Part shown: positions 37,201 to 50,133 of the stretch, in pieces
How the letters are laid out: each line of letters starts with the position of its first letter
Position numbering within the stretch: position 1 is the stretch's first letter
Translations under genes and position numbers: made by a program
The notes under the pieces: generated by a model
The model's input: only the letters and a program-made list of their open reading frames with translations
What the model was told of the DNA's origin: nothing
Databases searched by the model: none
NCBI GenBank assembly: GCA_947846985.1
Contig: CANTUZ010000005.1
Coordinates: forward strand, 36,828,889 to 36,892,888
Reading direction: 5' to 3'
DNA from: Fratercula arctica
Lineage: Eukaryota; Chordata; Aves; Charadriiformes; Alcidae
DNA: 64,000 nt

Positions 37201-39046
37201 CAATAAGACGTTCAGAGCTAACAGAGGACCTATAAGAATAAAGATACAAGACTGAACATCCAGGAAGGGATAACAATATTCAGTAAATTTGCAGTTAGAG
37301 CCTTGTTTTAACAAAATATTCAAAAAAGTTTAGTTCAAAAAAAACCACCCTCCCCAAACCATCCAGGTTGTGATCTGCCTGCCAGTATTCTGTTTTAGTA
37401 AGTAGAAAAACTTCCACAGTAGGATTAATATCCTATTGAACATACTACAGGAGGATATTAATGTCAGAAATTATTACCTGCTACTATTTGTTTAACTACT
37501 AAAATAGCAGATTAGTCTGAGTTATTCGCCTCTCTATATTATGACTCTTTTCTGCATTAAATTCATCTGCAAGTGTAACCTAACAGTAAAACAACTTTCA
37601 CATGCTAATCATGTCCACATTACCAGGTTAAAAGAAACTGCATATAATTTCATAATCCAGCATAGACTTTGGTCCTGTATTTTATTTTGAAACTACATCC
37701 ATTGTGTTACATCACTTTAAGGGAATTCACCAGTTGGAAAAATCAAAACTTTGAGGTCTTTACAGGATTTAAGGTTGAGAAATGGCAATATTATATTATT
37801 TCTTTAAGTCAACAGTTTTAGGAGAGGAAAAGTTCCGCATTGTTATATCACAGGCTTTTTTACCACTTGTACAAATTATTTTAATTTACAAGACTGAAGA
37901 TTTTTTATTGTTTTGCTGATACAGTGTGTCTGAATTCAATAAAAGAATAGGTCAATTGTTATTTCAAAAAGACATTTTTTAAAAACACAAATTATCTCAC
38001 TTATAATACCTGCTGTGAAACACAGGCATTAAAGTATGTATTAAACACATGAGGAAAAATTAAGGATAACATAATAGCAATTTTACTATTTACTAAATAG
38101 TTGCGAGCAGTCTGTGAACTGCTTTATTAACATATAATTAATTTCAAAAAGTCAGCTTTCTACTCCCTCTGAAAACTTTAGCCCTATCACCTACTTTGCA
38201 ATAAAATACACCTACTTCGTAATAAAATACCGGGCCAAGAAGAGAGAGAATCAGTCCTTTTTGTCCCTTCCTTTCCTCCTACCCTCCTTATAAGCTTTTG
38301 TGTTCATACTGGTTATGAACACCTATCAATGCTTTCCATCAAACAGTACCAAGCACCCGCCACTTGAATATCCAGGTTCCTTTATGCATAAAATGTACAT
38401 GAGAAATCTTGTAAAAAATTATTTAAATTTATCCAAAATCTTTATCTTCTCAGTGTATCATCTTGGACATTATGACAATGCATTATATTCACCCTGCCCA
38501 GCTCATAAGTTGACAGACAAGTCCCATCAGACTACATGTTTGCTAAGAAAATCTGCTTTCATCTGTCAAATCCAAGTACTACACAATGGCAATGCTGTTT
38601 TGTTCCATCGTTTAATAACTTAAATATTTCAATTGACGGTTTGTAATCTCACAAATTCTATTTTGTCAGATAAAAATAAATTCAAATAAAATTAGTCTTC
38701 AGATATTAGTTTCTCTCTAAAATACTCCTTATTGCTTTTCTAAAAGGAAACTTATAGACAAACATATTACTCATCCCTTTACGAAAGTTAACATAGAAAA
38801 AAGTGGTGGCCCTCATATAGAACTTTATATTTTATAATATCTTATTTTATTTCAAAATCCAGAATCAAGTTCTAGCAGAATAGTAGGTTTTTTTCATAAA
38901 CAGAAGTAATATCAAAACATCTAATCATGTCCATGCCATTTTTCTGATTATAAATATAGCAAATAAATAGTCTTGCATGTATTATTCAAAAGATGCAGTA
39001 TGTTTACCTTCACTGCACAAAGGTCAAACAGAGAAAGTAAAGCATC

Positions 39047-39057
39047 TTTTTTTTTTT
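39047..39057. repeat. Poly-T tract (11)
   Basis: Eleven consecutive T residues with no retroposon recognisable beside them. Confidence 0.8.
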
Positions 39058-42000
39058 GTCACTTTATTTTAATAAGCTCATTAGTATTTAGCTAGAGTAC
39101 TGAGAAAAATATGTAGATTTCCCCTGAAGCTGTTTGACATGTTACTGTTTTGCTTTAACCCATTTTTCTGAAATTCCTTCCTTAAGTCAGAAGGAGAAAA
39201 ACCGGTGACTTGCATGTTGCGGAATTTTCTAGAAAACTCAAGCAAACTGCCTTTGCTCTAGTTTTCATTCCGTTTTTGCCTTATCTGACACACATCTGGA
39301 TTATCAAACAAAAAACCCAATGTAAATAGACGCCTGATGAGATGACAGTTGGACTTAAGTTCTGACAACCAATCATTAAATTGACCCAAATGACAGGTTT
39401 TCACAGACACGCCAGCCTTAGCTTTTAAAACATGTGATTGAGACCAAAATGTACAGAACATTTTATCTAAGAGCAATTAATGAGAGAAGGAAGAGAATAC
39501 TCAAGAAGTCCCTTAATAATACCTCCAGAGATCTCCAAATTCAGCAAAATCTTTGCTGCTCTAGTAAAGCTGCATCAATTATTCATTCGTAGTTAGGTCA
39601 AGACAAGATGTTCTGAATTCAACAGATATTTTTCTTGTTTTTCTTTACATAGCCACAAAACAAAATTGCTCCAACTACTATCTTCCATTTGGAACAAACA
39701 CAATATTTGAAAGACATTGGGAAGAGATTCTAAGCTCTTACTGAGTTATTCATTGGATACAGAACTTATCCCAGATGTTGGAGAGGTGGGGATGGTGTCC
39801 ACATCACCTCACATCCCCAAGATTGATCCAGACCTCTATAGGGTTATAGGGAATTCTGGGGGATACAATGTTCTCAGTTATTTATACTGAATCTGTCCTG
39901 TTTTCATACAAAGGCAAATGAAGGGGTCTCAGTCGCTAAGGGAGTACATAAGCATCAGATCTCTAACTTGCTGTTTTAGCTATGTATACGTCTATATAAA
40001 GTTAAACTACCTCAAGCGGTGGAACATGCAGAGATTGAGTTGTTGACAAAGTTTTTTTGGAACAAGATTCTGGGCAAAGATGAGAAGGACCTGAGACCTC
40101 ATTCACAGCATATGTTTAAGTGTTCTCCTCTTTCTTAAAAAGCATGTTGACATTCCTTCATTTTTTGTTGCAGTTGCACAAATTCCTATGGAATACTTGC
40201 ACACAAAGTTATCTCTAATTGATAAATTCTGATGTCTTCCTGGGCGGTGAGCTGAAATTCACCAATATAGAATGGAGTCTCCAAGTTCCACATTTTAGTT
40301 GAATGACATGGCACCAACTATTTAACCTCAGGTGCCAAAAGGAAACGGGTAAACGTTCTCCAAAAAACTGCACAATAAATTCAAACTAAGTTTACTGAGT
40401 AGTTTTGATGTTACAAGAAACAACTTTTTAGTAATTTTCAGCAGATCTATCATTCATTACAATATTCTTGCCCAGACCTAATATTCAGCAGAACTACACT
40501 CTCAAATCTGCATACTTCTTAGTATCTTGATCATCAATAATTACATGAAGAAGTGACAGTTTTACATGATATATTGCATATCCAACTACAAGCTTTTATG
40601 CAGTTTATACATAAATCCTTCCAAATCTAGCTGTTAACATTAAAGTCTTGTTTAATCACTCTTTATCTTTGTTCTAGCTGTTGTACAATATCATGCCAAT
40701 TATTTTAAAATACTGCTTAATGAGTTATCTTCTATTTCAAACTTTTTAGTGTAGCTAATATACTGTGTCAAGTGATTAGCAGCAGCTGTAGGTAACATGC
40801 TCTGCTTCTATATCTACTTTATGACCTGGATTGGAAAGCTAAATAAAAACATGTCCTTTTCTTCAGAGGAGAGTTTTATTTAGAAACTAGTCCACAGTCA
40901 TAAATGTGTACCGAGCGAAATACAGAGTTGATTTCAATTTCTTCATATGTCAGACTACGACCTTCGGATCTAGTCCCTGCCCCTTGCTGTTTATGGCTCT
41001 TGGTTGGCAGTATCAGGCTGAAGCTGGCTTGAGTCTTACCATTTCCCCGTTCCAGTGTCGTACATCCTTAGGGTTTCATGCTGGAAGCAGTGTTTCATAT
41101 GATCTGAGTCCTTTGGCCTGTCGGGTCCTAATTATGACTGAGACCCTGAGTGAGATATACCCTAATATTAACAGCAATTGCTTGTCCACCATTAAATAAA
41201 ACCCTTCCTCCTGGCAGCTTCACCAGATAAGTAAAGAACCAGTCGAGTATAAAGATTAAAGTAGTCCCTGGTATCCGCAGTTGATCATTTCAGGAGAAGA
41301 CTGTGACAATGAGAAGACTGTTGAACTTGTCACAGTTTGAAATCATAGACGGACAAAAATTAGAACTGGTTTCCAAAGCATTAGCTTTTGACCAACAATA
41401 AATTCACTTGAAAAAGAATATATTATAATGTAGTTAACCCTTTAAATGCTTTACATATACTTATAAGGCAATCTGATATAATTTACTCTAAGATTTTATG
41501 ATATTAGTTTTTTTACAGAAAAAAGTATGAGTATACACAGAAGTACTAAGGTCCTTTTACACATTATTTACTGAAAGAAATACACTAAATACTGGGATCT
41601 TGCATAAAAAAATCTATGAGAGTATGGGGGAGTGGGGAAAAAATCACCAAATTAAATAATTTATACCTAAAACCAATTTCTGATACAAATTACCATTGAC
41701 AATTGTCCTCCATATTCCAGGGCAATTTTGGGGGAAATTATTAGGGATTAATTGTGAGATACACAAAAACCCTAATATTTTCTTTTAACCACTTTTCATC
41801 TCAGGTATTCTTATTTCCACATGACCTTTAAATTAACAAAGGAATCACTGTCAGAAACAAACACCAATATTGGATGTATTAGAAAAGCTTATTTAAGAGG
41901 ATTCAAGTTCAGCAAGTTAATTGAAATCAATACAAATTCAGTTTTCAACCAGAAATAAGACCTACATGGACAATTATAATAGTAAGTAAAATTAGTCCCT

Positions 42001-45000
42001 TGTCTTGGGGAACTACCGGTAATTGGGATCAAAATTTGACTTCTTGTCCTACAAGCAACTTTTCTATAAACTCTGTATTAAAATGCATTAATAAATCAGT
42101 AACAGAGTTTAAAAACCAGCAGCATCAATGGAATAAATAGGGTCATTACTTAATGAATGGACAAGATGGTCTCATTTAAAGTTTGACTTTATCACCTACA
42201 AGTGATACTTGATACATATACTGTAAATACACAAACATACTGTTCATTATTTTTGCTTCTGTACCATATAGAGAGAGCATCATACTATCGTAACTGTGTT
42301 AATGATGGTATTATCACTCGATAATCTCACACTTTTAATGAGACTCTGTGCTCATTAATGTTGCCTGTAGAAATTTTTCAGTGAAAAGAGTATCTCACAG
42401 CAATTCAATACAACAGAGCACATTTTTCTAAGGTTTTCCAATTAAAACATGACACCAGTTTTTTATTAATTTGTTCAATAGAGAGCTCAGTAAAAAAAAA
42501 AGTAAAAATCAAAAAAACTGCTATACTGCTTTTAATTTAAAATAAACATTCTACGACCAATATAAAATAAATTTCATCCCGATAGAAAAACTTGGTTTAG
42601 AGACTTAACAAAGAATTTCCTGCATGAGCACTATTATGTTTGAATGGTAATCTTACACAGCTAGTGTTTTCTTAATGTCCTGGGGAGCCTGATCATTGTA
42701 AATTACCTGTGACATCTCATTAATCCTCTTTTTCCTCACAAACGCATAATTAATGGTAACATTGACAATAATACACAAATTAGCTAAGTGACGCTTTATG
42801 GTGTTGGTTTTGATTAACGTCAGGAACCCAAAAATGACATTAATGTAATGCAGATCCCAAAAGGCAACCCGCACTTTGACCTCAGACATACATTTTGTTT
42901 GCACCATCACAAAGATTAATCCTTCCCTGGATGAAGACAAGACAAAACTCTGGCCACTGGCATTGCGTGCTGGGCTGTCGCTGAAAAACAAACTGCCTCA
43001 ATTGCATTTGTTTAAGAAGGAAATCTTAATGCATAGAAAACAACGGCTTAGTGTCATTTCCTATTGTCTTGTTAGGACAAAGATAAATGAGCTACTGTCA
43101 TGATTTATATCAACTGCTTCTCTGCTAACTTCTATTATTTGCTTATTTATGGACTAGTGTTTAATTAAAAGCATACCTAGATACAGAACTGCACAATAAA
43201 GTTATTAAAAATGCTTTCTCACTTAATACATACTTATTTAGAGGATCAACTTGTGTTTAAACTGTCCACATGTTGTGGTAGACACAATCCTGATGTTATA
43301 GGTACAAACAGGCAGTGCAAGAACACTAAAATGGAGCACCATCTTTATCCTAGCTTGAACTAACAGGATAAAAGGTACAATTTGTCACAATAAATAAAAA
43401 CCAGACCAACAGTTTTCAGAACACATATTTATTTTTTCAGAATATATATTTCTAGATATGTATGTATATCTACAGCTGAAGGTATTTGGCTCAAAACAGT
43501 TAAAAGCTCCATTGCACAATTTAAAAGCAGTGTTTGGAGCTACATCACCACCTTAGAAACTAAGGTTAATTATGATTATATACTCATATACTCTTTTTAA
43601 TAATTCCATAAAATTAACTCATGTTACAGAATGCACTAAACCACAAAGACAGACGTAATTATTTTGTAAGATATAGCAGTCTAGTTTTCTTCTAAGAAAG
43701 GAAATTCTCTCATCTTTTCTCTCTCATTAAGCTTTATGCTGAAAAAGCTTATCTGTAAAAAGCAATGAGTGATTGAGTTAGAGCTAACATTTCTACATGC
43801 ATTAGATTTTGTTATTCAAAAAACCATAAGCAGACTTCCTAAAAAGTGTGGAACAGTATTTAGATTTCCCATTGCAATAAAATACAAGACTGTCTTCAAT
43901 TAATGAGATAATTTTTCTTTAATGTCTCTACTTTTGTACTGGTTCATTAATATAGACAGATGAATAGGTGTGGGTTTATCATGAACATGACAGAAAGGAG
44001 GAAGGAAAAATTATACAATACTATAAATCACAAAAAGATTTTAACACTACAAATACAAACAGAAATTAGTAGTTTGAAACTGAATAATAAAAGATGTAGC
44101 AGGTAGATAAAAACTTTTCAACACGTTTAATGTTGTAATATAAATAACATATAGATTGTCAACCTTTTAGCTTTCAAATGTCTTACCAGCTGATCTTAAC
44201 TATTGAATTTAAAATGGCAATTGATACTCGAAATAACTTGTGTAGCTTGTCAACATTATTTTTAGGTTTAATTTCTCATTAGTGTAAATTTTAAAGGATT
44301 TTATGCAAAGCATACTAAACTTTCTCTAACTCACAAGTACATTTAAAGCACTGTGGAATTTAAGGGGCAAAAGGGAATCCCATAGAGGCCATATATTTAC
44401 TCTAACTAACCAAGACATAAATCCAGATTACTGCAATAAATTATTTTTATTATTTGAACAGAGTAAGTACAGTATCACATTTGAAAGACATTTGAGTTTA
44501 ATTCATATCTTAAAATTGACAAAGATAAACAATCACAGCTACACCGACTGAAATGCACTAATGTATACAGGATATACAAGCTAGACCCAGGAGCAGAGAC
44601 AAATCTGTTCTTTATATCATCATTGTGGCATAAGGTCATTTAAAATGTAATTGTACTTCTTTGTAAAACATAAAAAATTGCCTGGTTGGAGCTGCAAATT
44701 TTAAATGGCTTTGTCTCTGTAGTAATCCTTTATCAGCTTGTATGAACCTAGTAATTCTTTGTTTCATACACAATTTGCTGGCAGACTACAGTAACCATTT
44801 GCTACTTTTACTTCGCTGACTTAATATTCAGCCAGATACAACACAAAACTCCTAAATATATGTCTGGAAAGAAACCAGCCCACTTTTAACCCTTCCAAGT
44901 TATCTCAATTTCCTCTTCACCATAGATATGATTAATATTACCCTATTAGCCTGACCGTGTCATTTTATTCTTTCAATTCCATGCCAGCCTTGTAGAAAGC

Positions 45001-48000
45001 AATCTGTCAAGAGATACATTTATAGAAATGATTTGTTTCAATGTTTAAGTGCTGCACATTGACTTTTAATACTTAAAAATGGTTACAGCAAACTGATTTT
45101 TAAAAGCCTACAGAATTGTGTGCACGTGTGTGCATATGAAAAGAAGTTAGTCTGTAAGGAAACATAATTTTCTCACAATTCACCTAACACTAGTACTAAA
45201 ACTAGCAGTTTCAAGAAATCTTATTATAAAACATAATTTTACCACAGTTGTCTATCTAAAATACCTGTTTGTTGTCATATCTTGAAATTTAAGATCTACT
45301 TGAATTCTACAGCTGAGTGATATCTATGGTTAAGGCATTTCCTTATTCCACAGTTTTACACTAACCTGATTAATACGACAGGTCCAGAAGGCAAAAAATA
45401 GCAATGTCAATTTAGGTTTCCTTTATATTTTAACATCATCAAAATATTTCAATAAATGAGAAAGAAAACATAAATTGGTTAAGTATGGATTCAGTTTTAT
45501 CTCCTCAGTGTTCTGCAGTTCATACAAATATTTGCAAAAAATAAATACAAAAGCTATATGCTACTAAACCTACGCATACATACACAGAGGCGCTTTTCCT
45601 CAGCTGGATTTAACATATATGTCTATAACTCTGTATTTCATCATAGAGCACAACACTGTATTTTCAGAAAAGATACTCAGCATCACGTCAGCATCTTATA
45701 TAACCTTTCACATACAGCTAATTCACAGGAGAATGGCTTTCAGAAAGCACGATATTCTACATTTCAAGAACTTAATACTTATTTTACCTTAATAAAAAAT
45801 TATTTCTTACATTGTTGGAAAAAAACAAGTACCATTTAAGACATGACAACATTTACCTGTTGCCCTGTGATACTGCACAGTGATAAAATGTCTAGTTACT
45901 TAATCTAGTTGTGAGCAATTGTTTATATAAACATTCTTTACACATTCATCTGCAGGTGTTTCAATTTGTTTTTTAAATAGTAAAAAAAAAGGAAAAAATT
46001 AACATCAAATACAAAACACATGATGCGCACATGCATGTTGTGGGTTTATTCCCCATTTTTGGGGGGAGAAGTAACAACCCTACTGAGACTGTACTTTATG
46101 GAGGTCTTTAATGAGATTTCTGACTGTATTTTTTTACCAAGAATGTCAAATAAGCTTCAAAAGCAAATGTAAACTGTAATGCAAGTGACACATACTAAAA
46201 ATAACCCTATAAATCTGTTCATTCTGTTTAGATAGTCTCCTGAGTTGTAAAATGTGAGACTGCTTAGCTTTATTAGAGGTTTTGGAGAAAACTAATTTTG
46301 GGGAATAGGCCACTGATAGCATTATACTCTTCTAGTGATTTACAGTGAAGTCATCTATTTTGTAATCTTCTCTAGTATCTTAGCAATAATTAGGCAAACT
46401 TGTACCAAGCCTTTTTCAGGAAATTCTTTAGACAGCCATAAACATATACTCTCTTAATAAAAAGGATACAGATAATTTTATCTTTTAAACTAAGGCTATG
46501 AACAAGCTGTTTTGCTAAAACAAAGCTACACAACATTTCAAAGAAAAATTTTCATTCCATTTTAACCTCTCAAAGCAGTTCCAGTGTTTCCCATAACACA
46601 GCAGCTATATCTTAATACGAATCTGCTTACTGAAGGATTATTTTGAAAAATGTAAAGATCACAAAAATTTGTGAGACAGCAAGCTGTAAAAGTTCTACAT
46701 TTCATTTTAAGATATTACTGTTTGGAAAAAAATAAAATCAAAGAAGCAATTCTGAAAGCCGCACCACATCATATGAAAAAGGACAAATAAAGCGAAACAG
46801 ATTTTAAGCCTTCTTGTATAATCTGAGAGCTTTAAAATCTCTTCTTTCCACATCTGAAAAATGATATTAAGTAGAATGTTAACATTGGTTACATTTTTGT
46901 GTGTTTGTGCCCAAAGCGACAGCACTCGAGGGCTTTGTTTTGGGATATCTTAATCAAACCTAAGGATGGATAAGCAGATCTACGCAGAATTGCAATATGA
47001 CTACTGAAGACAGACAAGGCTCAAAAGCTAGCACCAACCCTTCTAGTCCTTTTAAGTATATAAATTGTAAAAATTGTCATACCATGTTCTTTCTTATTTT
47101 CAAACCAAGGCATACAGCATATAATGAACCATTTTAAGAAAATATGATGGCTGAAGGGTTTCTACCTTCGCTCCAGTTCAAGATAAAAGTGTAAAGCATC
47201 AGTTTTAGTGTGATAGTTATTATAACCATAATACTCTAGTAGACAGTGCCAAGAAGTTATTAATGCAATATATATATCTCTGATTCCTAAAATGCTTAGT
47301 TAATGGGTCAAATTTCAGTATACCTTGTACTTGCAGTGCTGTCATCTTTTATAGCGATCAACTAAAAATAGTATGGTAGATACTAAACAGGCATTTCTTG
47401 TACTGACCTCTATTTTGTTAATCTTATAGAAAGTTTAAGAAAAAAAAACAGCTTAAAGGAGTTCTCATTTTTTTTAATTCTGAATGCATGTGGTTTTGGG
47501 GAAAAAACTTTTTGCACCTTCATTCAAAATTTCATCGGTTACACTAAATGAATTTTCAATTTTTTTATTCAGATTTTCAAAATCTGGGGAAGATCTTAAC
47601 TCCTATGTTAAATGTGACTCATCAGTATAAAATTACAGGTAACAAACTGTACTACCCAGTCTTTTTATATATACACATATATAAATTCAGATAAAGAAAT
47701 ATTCTAGTATTTATTGTAAAATTAAATATATGATCAGCATGGGAGAACTAATCACTGAAGCCCATGACAGCAGGGACTGTAGTAGTCTGCTTCTGGTTGC
47801 CTATAAAATGAAAAAAAAACAAAACCAAACCAAACAGCATAGCCAAATCAAAAACTAGATGAAACTGAGAAAATGTGTGTGACTTACTGAATGTGAAGAA
47901 AGCAGATACACACATATGCACCCACAAGAAAGAAAAGGCAACTATGCATCTAAGAAAGTGAAAGCTATCAAATGTGTATCTCTATACAGAACATATGGAA

Positions 48001-49983
48001 AATGTAAGAAGTCCATTTTCAATAGCTATCAGTTGAGATAGCTACTAATATTGTACTTCACCGTAATATATTAATGTTTGATGTAAAAGTGACACTGTGG
48101 GGTATAGTAAATTTGCTAACAATCTAATGGAAATGCAGTGTGAGCTTAAAGGGAAGAAAATAAAAAGAATAGCTGGAATGCATGCCCTAAGACTAGTGAC
48201 AATAATTCTCTAACCTGTCACAAATTACATTTTAGCTACTGTAGGGTATGTATAGGCTCGTCACAACTAATAACATTTTTCTTTCATCAGGTTTGTGTTA
48301 ACATTCTGCAAATCTGAAATGTTTACTGTAATGAAGTAATGCATTATATAGATAGCATATGCTTGCTGGCTTTGTTTATATCATTTTAAAATATCTGAAA
48401 GGACCGCTTGGGCTAAAGAGCAACGTTATTGCTTCCACAGTCAGTTGATGGGTTGTTTAATAGTATTTTAAATGTTTGTTAATGATAGTCTCAAGGAAAC
48501 AGAAAAGCACAGAAGCAATGCAGAATGGCAATATCACAATAGTTACAAAGATTAAAATGCCACTAGGGGACAGTAGAAAGTCACAAAATGAGGTTCTGTT
48601 GAAGAAACCAGAACAAAAGACCTTTCTTTGTCAAAAAAGAAATCACAAATACGCATTTCTAAATAAAAATCATTTCACATGTGAGGGATTTAAAATTCTA
48701 CATTAAATAGCAAGGTGGAAACTGGGAGACACTTGCATGAGTTTATTTTTAGGTCTTTTATATTTATATCCATGTATTTCAAAATATGCAGCACTTTCCC
48801 TTTAATAAGAATAAATTCAAGTGTGAAATAATTTATTTGCAGCACTTTTACAGTACCGTGAAGTTCTTAAAATCCAAAAGATATTCACCATTACACAGTA
48901 ATGAAAACATACAAATTGACCTCTGTAATACTGATAGTTTACCTGGCAATAAAATGATAAGAAAATGTGTGATATTATGATATTTATTAAGCAATACAAC
49001 TAAATGTCTAGAATGTAAGGACTAATATACTTTAGAAAATGGTTAGGAAAGATCTGCTTTGTTATGGCCTGCTATCAATGTATGGGCTCACTCCTCTGAT
49101 GACATCAACGGTAGCGTTCACACAGGAGCAGGGCAATGCTCTTCAAAAGTTCATACTAGATTCCAGTATTCATATGCTGAATTCCTGGAAAATATAGCAG
49201 AGTACTGCACTACTTTATCTGGAAATAAGTATCAAAATCCTGTAGTTAGTAATTATACATTCTTTTTCTTCATTCAGAAGATCAGCCACGGACTCAAATA
49301 ATATCCCACAGCCTAGAAAGTTTGGTTCAGCTATTTGTAGTTACAGAACTTTCACAGCTTTTATGAAAGCATTCAAAGCTAATAAAATCAGAGGAATCTG
49401 CCCACATGAGTACAGGAAGTGAATGCCTATTTCTGAAGTACTTCAAAATTTTTCATTTCCAAAGCAAAGCATTTCAGCCTAGAAATTATCTAGGTATTGG
49501 GAGCATCTAATCCTCAGCCATGTAATTCACAGTACACAGGAAATTATCTGATAGGTATGTAGAACGTTGTGAATTATTTTTTGTTTCTCTTGCACAGAAA
49601 ACCATACAAAGACATTGCAATTGCTGAAAGATTATTCCCATTCCAGATTGCTAAAAGGCAGATTCAAAATGGCAATGCAACTCTGTCTCCTCACAGCCTT
49701 ATAACTGCAGTCATCTCATAGCAGTGTCATGAGCTTGAGTACGTAACAGACCTTGGACAATGATATAATTAAGCATTTGAGCAAAAATAGAAAGTCTAAG
49801 ATGCGTTGTTCTATAATAAGGGATGGGACTGTTTTCACATGGAAAATTTAACTGATATACCTTTATGTGTGTGTAAGCGAGAGTGGGGAAGTCTAATGAA
49901 GCAATGTATGTGGAGCAAATACATAGAACAGGTAGACAAACAAACATCCTGTGCTTGAAAAGACAACTTTCGTACCATAACAC

Positions 49984-50133
49984 AGAAGGAAAGAAAAGAG
50001 AGAGAATGGTGGGGAGGAGGGAGGAGGAGAGGGAGATGGAGGAGAGGAGGGAAGGGAAAGAGGGGGGAAGAGAGAAACAGGAGGAGACGGGGAAGGCAGA
50101 AAGGAGCAAGGGAGAGAGGAGAGAAAGAAAAAA
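49984..50133. repeat. 150-base polypurine tract
   Basis: The plus strand contains only seven pyrimidines in 150 bases (T at 50007, 50010 and 50037; C at 50078, 50088, 50097 and 50107). The centre is G-rich, with repeated GGGAGG and GGAGGAGA units, and the ends are A-rich. Such asymmetric tracts can form triplex (H-DNA) structures, and the several GGG runs between 50011 and 50092 could allow G-quadruplexes. An 87-codon plus-strand frame and a 132-codon minus-strand frame cross it; both are by-products of the low complexity. Confidence 0.92.

Larger units (their letters stand above)
33218..49983. other. Non-coding region, no gene seen
   Basis: The longest frames (112 codons at 42653-42991 minus, 107 codons at 38300-38623 plus, 97 codons at 40906-41199 plus) have no recognisable domain, signal peptide or repeat and no intron-exon context, so I do not call them genes. 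Blocks at about 39.18-39.48 and 42.65-42.92 kb keep CpG and TAAT motifs and may be conserved non-coding elements. A somewhat more GC-rich stretch at 33.25-35.5 kb may contain old unrecognised repeats. Confidence 0.65.

Noticed and set aside
38300..38623. 107-codon plus-strand frame
   Set aside because: No recognisable motif, domain or splice context; AT-rich random-looking composition.
40906..41199. 97-codon plus-strand frame in slightly GC-richer DNA
   Set aside because: Considered as an exon or pseudogene, but no family was recognised and no splice borders fit.
45558..45839. 93-codon plus-strand frame
   Set aside because: Featureless and surrounded by simple AT-rich sequence.
49711..50109. 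132-codon minus-strand open frame
   Set aside because: Its Ser/Leu/Pro-rich N-terminal half is simply the pyrimidine strand of the polypurine tract; no domain and no conservation evidence.
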